NCBI GenBank assembly: GCA_026989715.1
Contig: JALSIU010000087.1
Location: forward strand, 1 to 25,571
Direction of reading: 5' to 3'
From: Methylomonas sp.
GTDB lineage: Bacteria; Pseudomonadota; Gammaproteobacteria; Methylococcales; Methylomonadaceae
DNA length: 25,571 bases
Made by a program: the position numbers and the translations under genes
The notes under the pieces: generated by a model
Seen by the model: the letters and a program-made list of their open reading frames with translations, nothing else
The model's database searches: none
What the model was told of the DNA's origin: nothing
Shown here: piece after piece, positions 15,624 through 22,481 of the stretch
How the letters are laid out: the number at the start of each line of letters is the position of its first letter
Position numbering within the stretch: the first letter of the stretch is position 1

Positions 15624-15745
15624 GTCAGTTTATTTTACAAATATTGCCTTAATACCGTCTCTATAACTGAAAAATGTCAATTTATTTTACAACATTACTT
15701 AACATAGGCTAATAATCAAATAAAAGCGTCAGCTTATTTTACATT
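15624..15745 (+). promoter_or_regulatory. Three direct repeats at exact 52-base period, likely activator sites
   Basis: Units start at 15624, 15676 and 15728 with the sequences GTCAGTTTATTTTACAAA, GTCAATTTATTTTACAAC and GTCAGCTTATTTTACATT. The spacing is 52 bases both times, about five helical turns, so all face the same side of the DNA. They end 62 bases upstream of a sigma-54 promoter for the PEP-CTERM gene. This fits binding sites of an enhancer-binding protein such as PrsR, the regulator linked to PEP-CTERM genes. Confidence 0.75.
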
Positions 15746-15807
15746 TACTATTACCTCTCCAATGCAACAAATTACAAGTCATTGTTATGAAAAACAAAAA
15801 TATATAA

Positions 15808-15823
15808 TGGCATAACAATAGCA
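15808..15823 (+). promoter_or_regulatory. Sigma-54 promoter of the PEP-CTERM gene
   Basis: TGGCATAACAATAGCA carries the invariant GG-N10-GC (GG at 15809-15810, GC at 15821-15822) of -24/-12 promoters. Transcription would start near 15834, which rules out the ATG at 15834 and supports the ATG at 15861 as translation start. Confidence 0.75.
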
Positions 15824-15860
15824 TCTTTTATGAATGACAAATACGATTCGGAGATCCAAA

Positions 15861-16583
15861 ATGAACAAAAAACGACTTATCACCGCCCTTCTCCTTGTTG
15901 CGCCTATTACCACCTCAGCGGCAGTTATATCAGTTTACTCCAATGATTTTGATAGTGGCCCGGTTATCGCTCCAGGTGTGACCGCGAGTTGGACAACCCC
16001 AGGAGCTTCTCTACAGTCAGTACAAGGTTATACCGCCGCTGGATTTTCCGGCAACTTTCTTTCGTCTTACAATATCGGGCCTACCGCTGGTGCTAATCTT
16101 GCTACGCTAACATTAAACAATTTGCCAGCTCATGATAGTATCTCTATTGGTGGTTTGCTTGCCATTATTGATTCTTGGGATTCAACTAATGGTAGCCCTG
16201 CACCTGACTTTTTAAGCATAGCTGTTGATGGTACCTCTGTTTTCCAAGATACTTACAATAATGCATCAGGCAGTAATAATAATTTACTAGGGCTAAGCGA
16301 CATTAATGGAGGTAAAGTGGCGCGCGGCTTTACCGGCTGGCTAGACCAAGCGTTTAACCTGATCGATTCGCCGTTAACCGCTATTCCACATACGGCATCT
16401 AGCATACAAATTGCCATTGCAGGGAATGGTGCGGGTTGGCAAGGTGGGAGCGATGAAGCGTGGGGGATAGAAAATTTTTCATTAAGCGTTAATACAACAA
16501 CCGTACCAGAGCCCGAGTCATTGGCCTTATTTAGCTTAGGCTTGTTAGGGTTGGGGTTTTCTTACCGCAAACAAAAAGTGTAA
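15861..16583 (+). CDS. PEP-CTERM sorting-signal protein, secreted
   Basis: The start is set at 15861 because GGAG lies seven bases upstream and a signal peptide follows directly (KKRLITALLLVAPITTSA). The upstream ATG at 15834 would sit on the predicted transcript start. This gives 240 residues. The C-terminus has the tripartite sorting signal: VPEPES (residues 215-220), a hydrophobic helix (LALFSLGLLGLGFSY) and a basic tail (RKQKV). Such proteins are cut by exosortase (EpsH/XrtA type) and are linked to exopolysaccharide and biofilm or floc formation. The exosortase genes are elsewhere. The body is rich in Gly, Ser, Asn and beta-strand-like, with no cysteine and no enzyme motif seen. A 9-bp inverted repeat lies downstream. 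Confidence 0.93.
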   Translation: MNKKRLITALLLVAPITTSAAVISVYSNDFDSGPVIAPGVTASWTTPGASLQSVQGYTAAGFSGNFLSSYNIGPTAGANLATLTLNNLPAHDSISIGGLLAIIDSWDSTNGSPAPDFLSIAVDGTSVFQDTYNNASGSNNNLLGLSDINGGKVARGFTGWLDQAFNLIDSPLTAIPHTASSIQIAIAGNGAGWQGGSDEAWGIENFSLSVNTTTVPEPESLALFSLGLLGLGFSYRKQKV

Positions 16584-16613
16584 CATCTAAAGATTAAAAA
16601 ACAATAAACTTTC

Positions 16614-16673
16614 AGGACTGAGAATTTTATAACTTCCAAAACTGGTGTGGGATTTTATTTCATCCTCAGTCCT
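16614..16673. repeat. Long-looped inverted repeat between convergent genes
   Basis: AGGACTGAG (16614-16622) and CTCAGTCCT (16665-16673) are perfect complements 42 bases apart, between the PEP-CTERM gene and the convergent RCC1-like gene. It may act as a loose terminator. No T run is present. Confidence 0.4.
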
Positions 16674-16730
16674 TACTGCCTTAGCTCTACAGCAGCCCAA
16701 TCGATTTTTTTAAGACTGCTACGCTTAATA

Positions 16731-17657
16731 TCATTCTACTAAGGTGGCAGTATAAGTCATTCTCTCTATATCAACGTAAGGCTTCGTTAATTGGCCAAAC
16801 TGGCCAAAATGATTTTGGCCCCAGGCGTATACATCCGCTCCTTTTCTGGCTAAAGCATGCGTATTGCTAGCTTGAATCGACTCAAGCCCCCATAATTGCT
16901 TCATTGCAGTTAATTTGCTGTTATTGCGCGTGTCTTTGGCCAATACCCGCCCATCTTGATAATGTATATAAAGATACTCCGCTCCTACACTAAGGTTAAC
17001 TATATCAGTACCAAAAGCCAGTTGCGTTGATACGAGACTTATATTGTCAAGCAAATAGACCTTACCAAGTCTAGTTTTATAGAGTGTTGCAGATTGCCCC
17101 ACGGCAAACATGTCAACATTATCCGCCACAAAGCGATCATCAAGATAGAGCAGGCCGGATTCTGTGATAAGTGCAATATTATTTTCTCCTCCTTCAAGAT
17201 GGATAGCAGTTGTAGGAGGGGGGGACGATAAAACCGACGCAGGTGCTTGCTCTAGTGCAATCCGTGTTAAAACACCACTGTCATGCAGAATAAGCAAGTA
17301 TCGAGAACTTAATGCAAAATCAATCACATCATTTGCTATCAAAGTCATGTATTCAAACTCTACGCCTTGCAAGCTAAGCCGACCATTATTTGTCAAGACG
17401 GCCAGTCTACCGCCTTGCATAGCAATAGAAATGGCATTATCAAATTGCCCATATTCTACAAAACCGTATAAATTACTGATTATATTGCCAAAAATATTAT
17501 TTTCATTATAACCTGCAACCAGTACAGCACCTTCACTGATTAAAGCAGAGCGATGCCGGTCAACAGCAACTTTTTGGTCATTTTTAGCATTGACAGGTGT
17601 TAACACCACATTCAATACAACAAGTAATGTTATCAGCGTTATTTTTAGGTATTGCAT
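16731..17657 (-). CDS. Secreted RCC1-repeat-like beta-propeller protein, function unknown
   Basis: The ATG at 17657 follows GGAGG closely and opens a signal peptide (KITLITLLVVLNVVLTPVNA), giving 308 residues; the longer frame from 17684 is less likely. The only clear family sign is the C-terminal VYAWGQNHFGQFGQL, the RCC1 blade motif. Earlier repeats are worn (LAVLTNNGRLSLQG, LLILHDSGVLTRIA, IALITESGLLYLDD, LYIHYQDGRVLAKD). About six such units suggest a whole propeller. No cysteine or metal motifs are visible. It converges on the PEP-CTERM gene. A protein interaction role outside the cytoplasm is a guess. Confidence 0.75.
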   Translation of the reverse strand: MQYLKITLITLLVVLNVVLTPVNAKNDQKVAVDRHRSALISEGAVLVAGYNENNIFGNIISNLYGFVEYGQFDNAISIAMQGGRLAVLTNNGRLSLQGVEFEYMTLIANDVIDFALSSRYLLILHDSGVLTRIALEQAPASVLSSPPPTTAIHLEGGENNIALITESGLLYLDDRFVADNVDMFAVGQSATLYKTRLGKVYLLDNISLVSTQLAFGTDIVNLSVGAEYLYIHYQDGRVLAKDTRNNSKLTAMKQLWGLESIQASNTHALARKGADVYAWGQNHFGQFGQLTKPYVDIERMTYTATLVE

Positions 17658-17848
17658 CGCCGCCTCCTCCGCGCCACATGTCATTTTTGTTATGTTACAA
17701 AAACAACCAGACGATTTAATTAATTGTATCGTTAGGGAGTCACTATAAACGGGTATGCCGAAATAGCAATCTTGAATAGGCTGTTATGCGATACCGTTCT
17801 TATATTTTTAAAAAATAAACTAAAAAAGGAGAATGCTGTTATTTACGC

Positions 17849-18697
17849 TTACGAAAAGGTATTGCATCCGCGTAGCGTTCCATCCGTAAACCCTTTTTTA
17901 AACCAGTAGACACGTTGCTGTGAAGTGCCATGCGTAAAAGATTCAGGTGTTGCATAGCCTCGGGCTTGTTTTTGTAAACGATCATCACCAATGGCACTGG
18001 CTGCATTTAAAGCTTCGTCAATATCACCTTGTTCTAGTATTTGTTTGGCCTTTTCCGTGTGATACGCCCATAAACCGGCATAGCAGTCTGCTTGTAGCTC
18101 TAATTTCACGGAGAGCCGATTAGCTTGCGCTTGGCTCATGCCTTGTTGTGCTTTACGCACTTTTGCAGAAGTCCCTAAGAGGGTCTGTACATGATGTCCG
18201 ATTTCATGCGCAATGACATAGGCTTGTGCAAAATCGCCGGGGGCATTGTGGCGTATTTTTAATTGCTTATAAAAGCCGAGATCAATATAGACTTTATGAT
18301 CACCAGGACAATAAAAAGGCCCCATGCTCGCTTCGGCATGCCCACAAGCAGAACGCACACTGTCCGTAAATAAAACTAACTTGGGTTCACTATAACGAAT
18401 ATTTTCTTGTTGAAACAATTTGTTCCAAGTATCTTCGGTATCTGCAAGTACCACCCCTGTAAACTGTGCTAGTTGCTTTTGCTCTGCCGAGGGACGCGCA
18501 TTATTTGTGCTACTAGAAACCGCTCCGCCTGTATTCTCCAAAAGACTGAATACAATCTTAGGGTCAATACCAAAATACATGGCGGCCAGTGTAATAATAA
18601 TGGCACTGATCCCACCCACTTTTTTAGCGGGTCTGCGCCCACCGCCTGCTCTTCGGTCTTCAATATTCTGACTGACCCGACGATTTCGCCATTTCAT
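17849..18697 (-). CDS. ypfJ: YpfJ-type neutral zinc metallopeptidase
   Basis: The 282-residue protein opens MKWRNRRVSQNIEDRRAGGG, the family's standard N-terminus. It has one membrane segment (about 29-45) with the body outside the cytoplasm. The zinc site is H164-E-I-G-H168 (AYVIAHEIGHHVQ), with ELQADCYAGLWAYH further on supplying the third ligand. FYCPGDHKVYIDLGFY is another family hallmark. The family (KPN_02809/YpfJ) is widespread and its substrates are unknown. All key residues and full length are present. The gene lies 47 bases after the SpoIIAA-like gene on the same strand, so co-transcription with the two upstream genes is possible. Confidence 0.93.
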   Translation of the reverse strand: MKWRNRRVSQNIEDRRAGGGRRPAKKVGGISAIIITLAAMYFGIDPKIVFSLLENTGGAVSSSTNNARPSAEQKQLAQFTGVVLADTEDTWNKLFQQENIRYSEPKLVLFTDSVRSACGHAEASMGPFYCPGDHKVYIDLGFYKQLKIRHNAPGDFAQAYVIAHEIGHHVQTLLGTSAKVRKAQQGMSQAQANRLSVKLELQADCYAGLWAYHTEKAKQILEQGDIDEALNAASAIGDDRLQKQARGYATPESFTHGTSQQRVYWFKKGFTDGTLRGCNTFS

Positions 18698-18744
18698 CGT
18701 TTTTTACTCTCTCATTTATCATACAGTTAAGAGCGGCGATGCGC

Positions 18745-19125
18745 TCAATCATGTAGCCATTGTAATGCAGCTGCATAATCTTGAAAATATTTAACCTCTC
18801 CCGATATAAACCATGAACCAATTTTGGCGGTATATTCCTGCCATTTTTTATTGCCAAAAATGGCAATCTTATCAAACTCGTTGCCATGCTTAAGCCCTAA
18901 TTGAAAATCATCCCAGGCGGCTCTTAATTCCCAGCCTTCCAATTCAGTGCCATCGACCAAGACTTTAACTTTAGGCGTGCTGATACCAGCTAATGCAGAG
19001 TCAATTAAAGGATTAATCACTTCATAGTCAGCATGCGTCAATTTCCCAACGGCTTTTAGCGATAAAAAGAACTCATTACCCACCCTTTCTATACCAATAG
19101 AAAGACCATGTCTTGTCATATTCAT
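18745..19125 (-). CDS. SpoIIAA-like (STAS-related) protein
   Basis: The start at 19125 has the ribosome site AAAGGAAAT nine bases upstream and gives 126 residues; the open frame extends 14 codons further without support. The fold matches the SpoIIAA-like family (PF11964 type). It has alternating strands and helices (NEFFLSLKAVGKLTHADYEV, KVKVLVDGTELEGWELRAAW, FDKIAIFGNKKWQEY) and ends with FSGEVKYF-like residues (here FISGEVKYFQDYAAALQWL). These small cytoplasmic proteins are thought to bind lipids or partners; their role is unclear. It lies between the caspase-like gene and the zinc peptidase gene. Confidence 0.85.
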   Translation of the reverse strand: MNMTRHGLSIGIERVGNEFFLSLKAVGKLTHADYEVINPLIDSALAGISTPKVKVLVDGTELEGWELRAAWDDFQLGLKHGNEFDKIAIFGNKKWQEYTAKIGSWFISGEVKYFQDYAAALQWLHD

Positions 19126-19177
19126 TGTTATTTCCTTTTTAAAAAAAGACGCCGGCTTGAATGTCACGCAAATTTAT

Positions 19178-19912
19178 TCAAATCACATCCACCAACGCAT
19201 CACGTAAATCTTTTAGCTCACCTGAGCTGATAATTTGCCACCGTGGCGTATCTGTCACGGCTTTTCCTACAAAAAGTTCAGTGTTAAGTTCTGCGGCTCT
19301 GGTATCTAAGCGGCCTCTGTAAGAAATTGATTTAGAGCCTACTTTTTTAAAATCAAAGAGATTTTTTGCCGACATTAAATAACCATCATCCCCCGAACCG
19401 GGCCAATTTTCCGGCTTGCCTGCCGGGGCCGCTAAATAAACCCAAGTATTGGTTTCAGTCTCTGCCAATAAAACGGAGTAAGCATGCCTAACTCCTTGCT
19501 TATTTAAGGGCAGATCCATGGCTGGTAAAGCCTTTATTTTCAGCGCATCCCTTAACTTTATTTTAATTCGTTTTAATTTTACTCTTTTGGTCAGTGTTTT
19601 TTCGCTTAATGCATCAACAAAAGCCGGCTGAATACCTGTTTGTGAATGCCGAGCATTGCAGGTGATAATTTCGATTGTTTTTAGTGTGCTTTTATTCTTC
19701 TTGTGCCATTTTTGAATAATTTCTGTCAACTTATCATCGGTTTTACCGCACAGCCCATATGAGTCGCCATGTCCCCAGAAAATAATGGTTGTAATAGCAT
19801 TGCTTTTAGCCTGAGTATCTATTGATGCGTATTCAGCATCTGTCGTAATCGTTTGTGCAAGCACTTTCGCCCTTGTCATATGCGTATTATCATGCAAAAT
19901 CTGTATCATCAT
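19178..19912 (-). CDS. Putative clan CD (caspase/C80/CHAT-like) cysteine peptidase domain protein
   Basis: I do not recognise a named family. The 244-residue protein has no signal peptide or membrane span. The N-terminal half shows a clan CD pattern. A hydrophobic strand ends in His48-Gly (TTIIFWGHGDS), then about 30 residues follow, then a second hydrophobic strand ends in Cys85 (TIEIITCNARH). In peptidase families C80, C14, C25 and CHAT these are the catalytic pair. The C-terminal half (about 120-244) contains VRHAYSVLLAETETNTWVYL and GSGDDGYLMSAKNLF with no known match. GAGG precedes two adjacent ATGs (19912, 19909). It sits 52 bases before the SpoIIAA-like gene. Enzyme activity is inferred from two motifs only; a different GHG/Cys protein is possible. 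Confidence 0.6.
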   Translation of the reverse strand: MMIQILHDNTHMTRAKVLAQTITTDAEYASIDTQAKSNAITTIIFWGHGDSYGLCGKTDDKLTEIIQKWHKKNKSTLKTIEIITCNARHSQTGIQPAFVDALSEKTLTKRVKLKRIKIKLRDALKIKALPAMDLPLNKQGVRHAYSVLLAETETNTWVYLAAPAGKPENWPGSGDDGYLMSAKNLFDFKKVGSKSISYRGRLDTRAAELNTELFVGKAVTDTPRWQIISSGELKDLRDALVDVI

Positions 19913-20215
19913 GTTACCTCAATAAAGTGGTTACAAAATGCCATGCTAACACAAGACAGATAGGTCACTAAAAAATTAAGTGCTATATTAAAAACATAGA
20001 AAATGAGTTGCTGAGGCGTTCTTGAGTTAGCGTTGCTTTTAGCAGGCGTGCAAAAAATTTAACGCGCAAACAAAATTGGGGGAATTTTTATTATTAGGGC
20101 TAGCAGAACGCAATCCCTAGATATTGCACGGCCATACCAAAAACACAGGGATATCATTGATGTGTTTTTAATACGACCATGCAACGCATCCTTTTTACTC
20201 TCAGGTATTACACCT
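19913..20215. other. Intergenic stretch, no gene seen
   Basis: About 300 bases with many stops and no open frame with a ribosome site. The only structure noted is the AT-rich hairpin at 20139-20169, probably the end of the small gene upstream. The promoter of the caspase-like gene must lie here, but no clear -35/-10 pair was found. Confidence 0.5.
20139..20169 (-). terminator. AT-rich hairpin downstream of the 64-residue protein gene
   Basis: AAAAACACA (20139-20147) pairs with TGTGTTTTT (20161-20169) around a 13-base loop; the right arm on either strand ends in five T. It lies 47 bases past the stop of the small gene. The stem is poor in GC, so termination may be partial. Confidence 0.45.
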
Positions 20216-20410
20216 TTAGACAGTGACGTTGATACGAGTCCCTATCGAGCCCGTTGTATTGGTAGATTGAGAGGCAACTGAACTAACAGCATCATCTTTA
20301 TCACCATCATTATCAGGTCTATTCCCTTCAAGCCGCTCTTCTGCCCTAGTCGGTGTGGTAGCAGTAGGTGCCGCTTGAGGGAGTATACTTGTTGCAGATG
20401 AAATTTCCAT
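20216..20410 (-). CDS. Small conserved-looking hydrophilic protein, 64 residues, unknown function
   Basis: A strong ribosome site (AAGGAG, seven bases before ATG) and an independent position support a real gene. The protein is low in complexity: an Ala/Thr/Pro-rich front (SSATSILPQAAPTATTPTRA), an acidic middle (RPDNDGDKDDAVSS) and a Ser/Thr/Asn end closing with GTRINVTV. No cysteine, membrane span or known domain is seen. Similar short proteins ending INVTA/V with a GDxDD middle occur in other methylotrophs and nitrifiers as far as I recall. Function is unknown and it is probably intrinsically disordered. Confidence 0.7.
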   Translation of the reverse strand: MEISSATSILPQAAPTATTPTRAEERLEGNRPDNDGDKDDAVSSVASQSTNTTGSIGTRINVTV

Positions 20411-20685
20411 TATGGTCTCCTTATAAATTTAAAAATATTTAAGCACTAAAAATAATTGAAGTTTCCCAATCATTTGAGAAGCTAATATTCGCAGTATCAG
20501 TAGAAGCGATATGGTAAAAACTCCCTGCTAACACCTCTATATACCGCCCTAAAAGCTAGGCAACTTCAGTTAAATGAACCAAATTGCTTTAACATTATCG
20601 GCACTTCTACCCTATTCTTTAGCTTTAATAACCCAATGGGCATATTATGCATGCCACACATATCATTAAGATTTCCTAATCTTTT

Positions 20686-21963
20686 TTAAAAAAAATAATC
20701 TTTTATCAAAAAATCTAGTTTTTGACTCAAAATATCTTCCTTTTTGATAATGCTTAGTTGAAGATAACACTCTTCTGCAATTTGTTCAAATAACGTGACA
20801 AGTTCTGGGTCAAAATGAGAACCAGAACCTTTTTTAATAATTTCAATGGATTCGGCATAAGAAAAGGCTTTCTTATAGGGACGCTTAGACGTTAGGGCAT
20901 CAAAGACATCTACAATCGTAAAGATTCTTGCATTCAGTGGAATTTTTTTACCGGCCAGACCGCCAAAATATCCCAAACCATCGAATCGTTCATGATGGCA
21001 TTTGACAACATCCACGGCATCATTTAACCACTCGCTGTTATTAATAATATCAACCCCATAAATAACATGACGTTGCATTTCCTTAAATTCGGCATCATCT
21101 AGCTTATCCGGCTTTAAAAGAATGCTGTCGCTGATACCAATTTTGCCGACATCATGTAAAAATGCGCCCTTAATAAGTGCTCTTACTTCGCGTTTTTTTA
21201 GCTTAAGTGCTTGAGCAAGATAAATCGCATAAATAGTGACCCGATAATTATGCGTATTCGTATCACTATCACGCTTAGCGATTGCGCCGCCTAATACCTT
21301 AAGAAGCGTAATATTGGCATGTGATAAGTCATTAGCACTTGCAAGCAAGCCCTTATTTAAACGGATAATAATGGGGTAAAGAACCAGCGCCGTAAAAATA
21401 ATGGTTGCAATATATTGAGCCAATTCAAAAGCAGCATCATAAACCATATTCCAAACTTCTTTTGAAGACACCTTATAGATACCTTTTAAATATCCATTAA
21501 TCAGCTTACTGTCATGCCTCGTAAAGGGAATTTCAACTTCCATATACAACTCATTAGTAAATGCATTGTGTACAAAGAAAGTTTTGTAATTCACATTATC
21601 ATCCATCAGTAATTTATGATCTTTTCTGATCAGTTCGTTTCTGATTTCAGCAACATCAACCGTTCCTAGTGATAAGAGCAAATGATGCTTTTCATTGTAA
21701 AATTCCAGAATAATAAAATGGCTTTTTTTGAGCTGATCGTTTATTTCTTCTTGAAAGACTTGAAAAGTATCAGCATTTTGATTCTTTTTATATTTATCAT
21801 AAAAACTAACATATTGCATTGACTCCTCATAAGCCATATGCACCACGTTTTTTTCGATTCGCTCTAACTCGATATAAAGCACTATCGCAGAGACCACCAG
21901 CGCAATCAAAATACTGGCACTCAGTAATCTTTTAATAACAATGGTATGAATGTTAGCTTTCAT
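20686..21963 (-). CDS. Membrane HD-GYP protein, probable cyclic-di-GMP phosphodiesterase
   Basis: The 425-residue protein has TM helices at about 12-32 and 182-201 flanking a periplasmic sensor of about 145 residues, then a coiled linker and an HD-GYP domain (about 225-400). The metal-binding HD is H270-D271 (FLHDVGKIGI). HHERFDGLGYFGG (323-335) is the GYP loop, but the proline of GYP is replaced by Phe. Other ligands (HxxxG, DVFDALTSKRPYK, GSHFDPELV) are intact, so hydrolysis of cyclic di-GMP is still likely. It starts 11 bases after the channel gene stop, so the two form an operon. Cyclic-di-GMP control fits the exopolysaccharide-linked PEP-CTERM gene nearby, but no direct link is shown. 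Confidence 0.9.
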   Translation of the reverse strand: MKANIHTIVIKRLLSASILIALVVSAIVLYIELERIEKNVVHMAYEESMQYVSFYDKYKKNQNADTFQVFQEEINDQLKKSHFIILEFYNEKHHLLLSLGTVDVAEIRNELIRKDHKLLMDDNVNYKTFFVHNAFTNELYMEVEIPFTRHDSKLINGYLKGIYKVSSKEVWNMVYDAAFELAQYIATIIFTALVLYPIIIRLNKGLLASANDLSHANITLLKVLGGAIAKRDSDTNTHNYRVTIYAIYLAQALKLKKREVRALIKGAFLHDVGKIGISDSILLKPDKLDDAEFKEMQRHVIYGVDIINNSEWLNDAVDVVKCHHERFDGLGYFGGLAGKKIPLNARIFTIVDVFDALTSKRPYKKAFSYAESIEIIKKGSGSHFDPELVTLFEQIAEECYLQLSIIKKEDILSQKLDFLIKDYFF

Positions 21964-21974
21964 CGTTGCAGCAT

Positions 21975-22436
21975 TTATCCTTCAGGTGGTGGTTCATCAG
22001 TATCACAACATTTAATCTGCGGCCATAAGTCTCCCATGACCAGAAAGGTAAAAGAAGCCGACCAAGCAATCAACAAAAGGCCATTGAGTGCTTCTACTCC
22101 CGTGAGAAAGCGAATATGCCCCATTGGATAGGTATCACCAATTCCCAATGATGTAAAAAGTACGCTAGAAAAGTACAAATACTCCATCGGGTCATTCACC
22201 TTAATTCCTTCTAAAGTCCCAAGTTCAAAAATATTTATGGAGCAGGCAAACATAATGGCATAAAAGCCAATTTCTATCATATGAGCAAAAAACAACACTA
22301 ATATAATACTTAACACACGATTTTGATCAGATATGGCAAGGCCTGGCGCGTAATTCGAGAGCCATAATAGCACTTTAAAATGAAACCAAAATGTCAAAAC
22401 AACCAGCAACAAAGCTAATAAAATGATCAAAGGCAT
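21975..22436 (-). CDS. Two-TM potassium-type ion channel
   Basis: The ATG at 22436 has GGAAG seven bases upstream and is preferred to the ATG at 22454, which has none; it gives 153 residues. Hydrophobic helices lie at the N-terminus (LIILLALLLVVLTFWF) and about 40-65, with a final helix about 110-137. The pore loop contains FSSVLFTSLGIGDTYP, the K+ selectivity filter T-x-G-x-G-D (TSLGIGD). The tail is acidic and proline-rich (CCDTDEPPPEG). No cytoplasmic regulatory domain is present. It sits between the copper ATPase and the HD-GYP gene and is probably co-transcribed with the latter. Ion selectivity is inferred from the filter. Confidence 0.85.
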   Translation of the reverse strand: MPLIILLALLLVVLTFWFHFKVLLWLSNYAPGLAISDQNRVLSIILVLFFAHMIEIGFYAIMFACSINIFELGTLEGIKVNDPMEYLYFSSVLFTSLGIGDTYPMGHIRFLTGVEALNGLLLIAWSASFTFLVMGDLWPQIKCCDTDEPPPEG

Positions 22437-22481
22437 ACAGCTACTTCCGCACATGTAGAGTGGTTAAAACGCATAAATAGC

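Noticed and set aside
15624..15745. CRISPR-like array (three 18-base repeats with 34-base spacing)
   Set aside because: Only three units, each differing at several positions, no cas genes, AT-rich repeats, and a sigma-54 promoter directly downstream. Regulatory sites explain it better.
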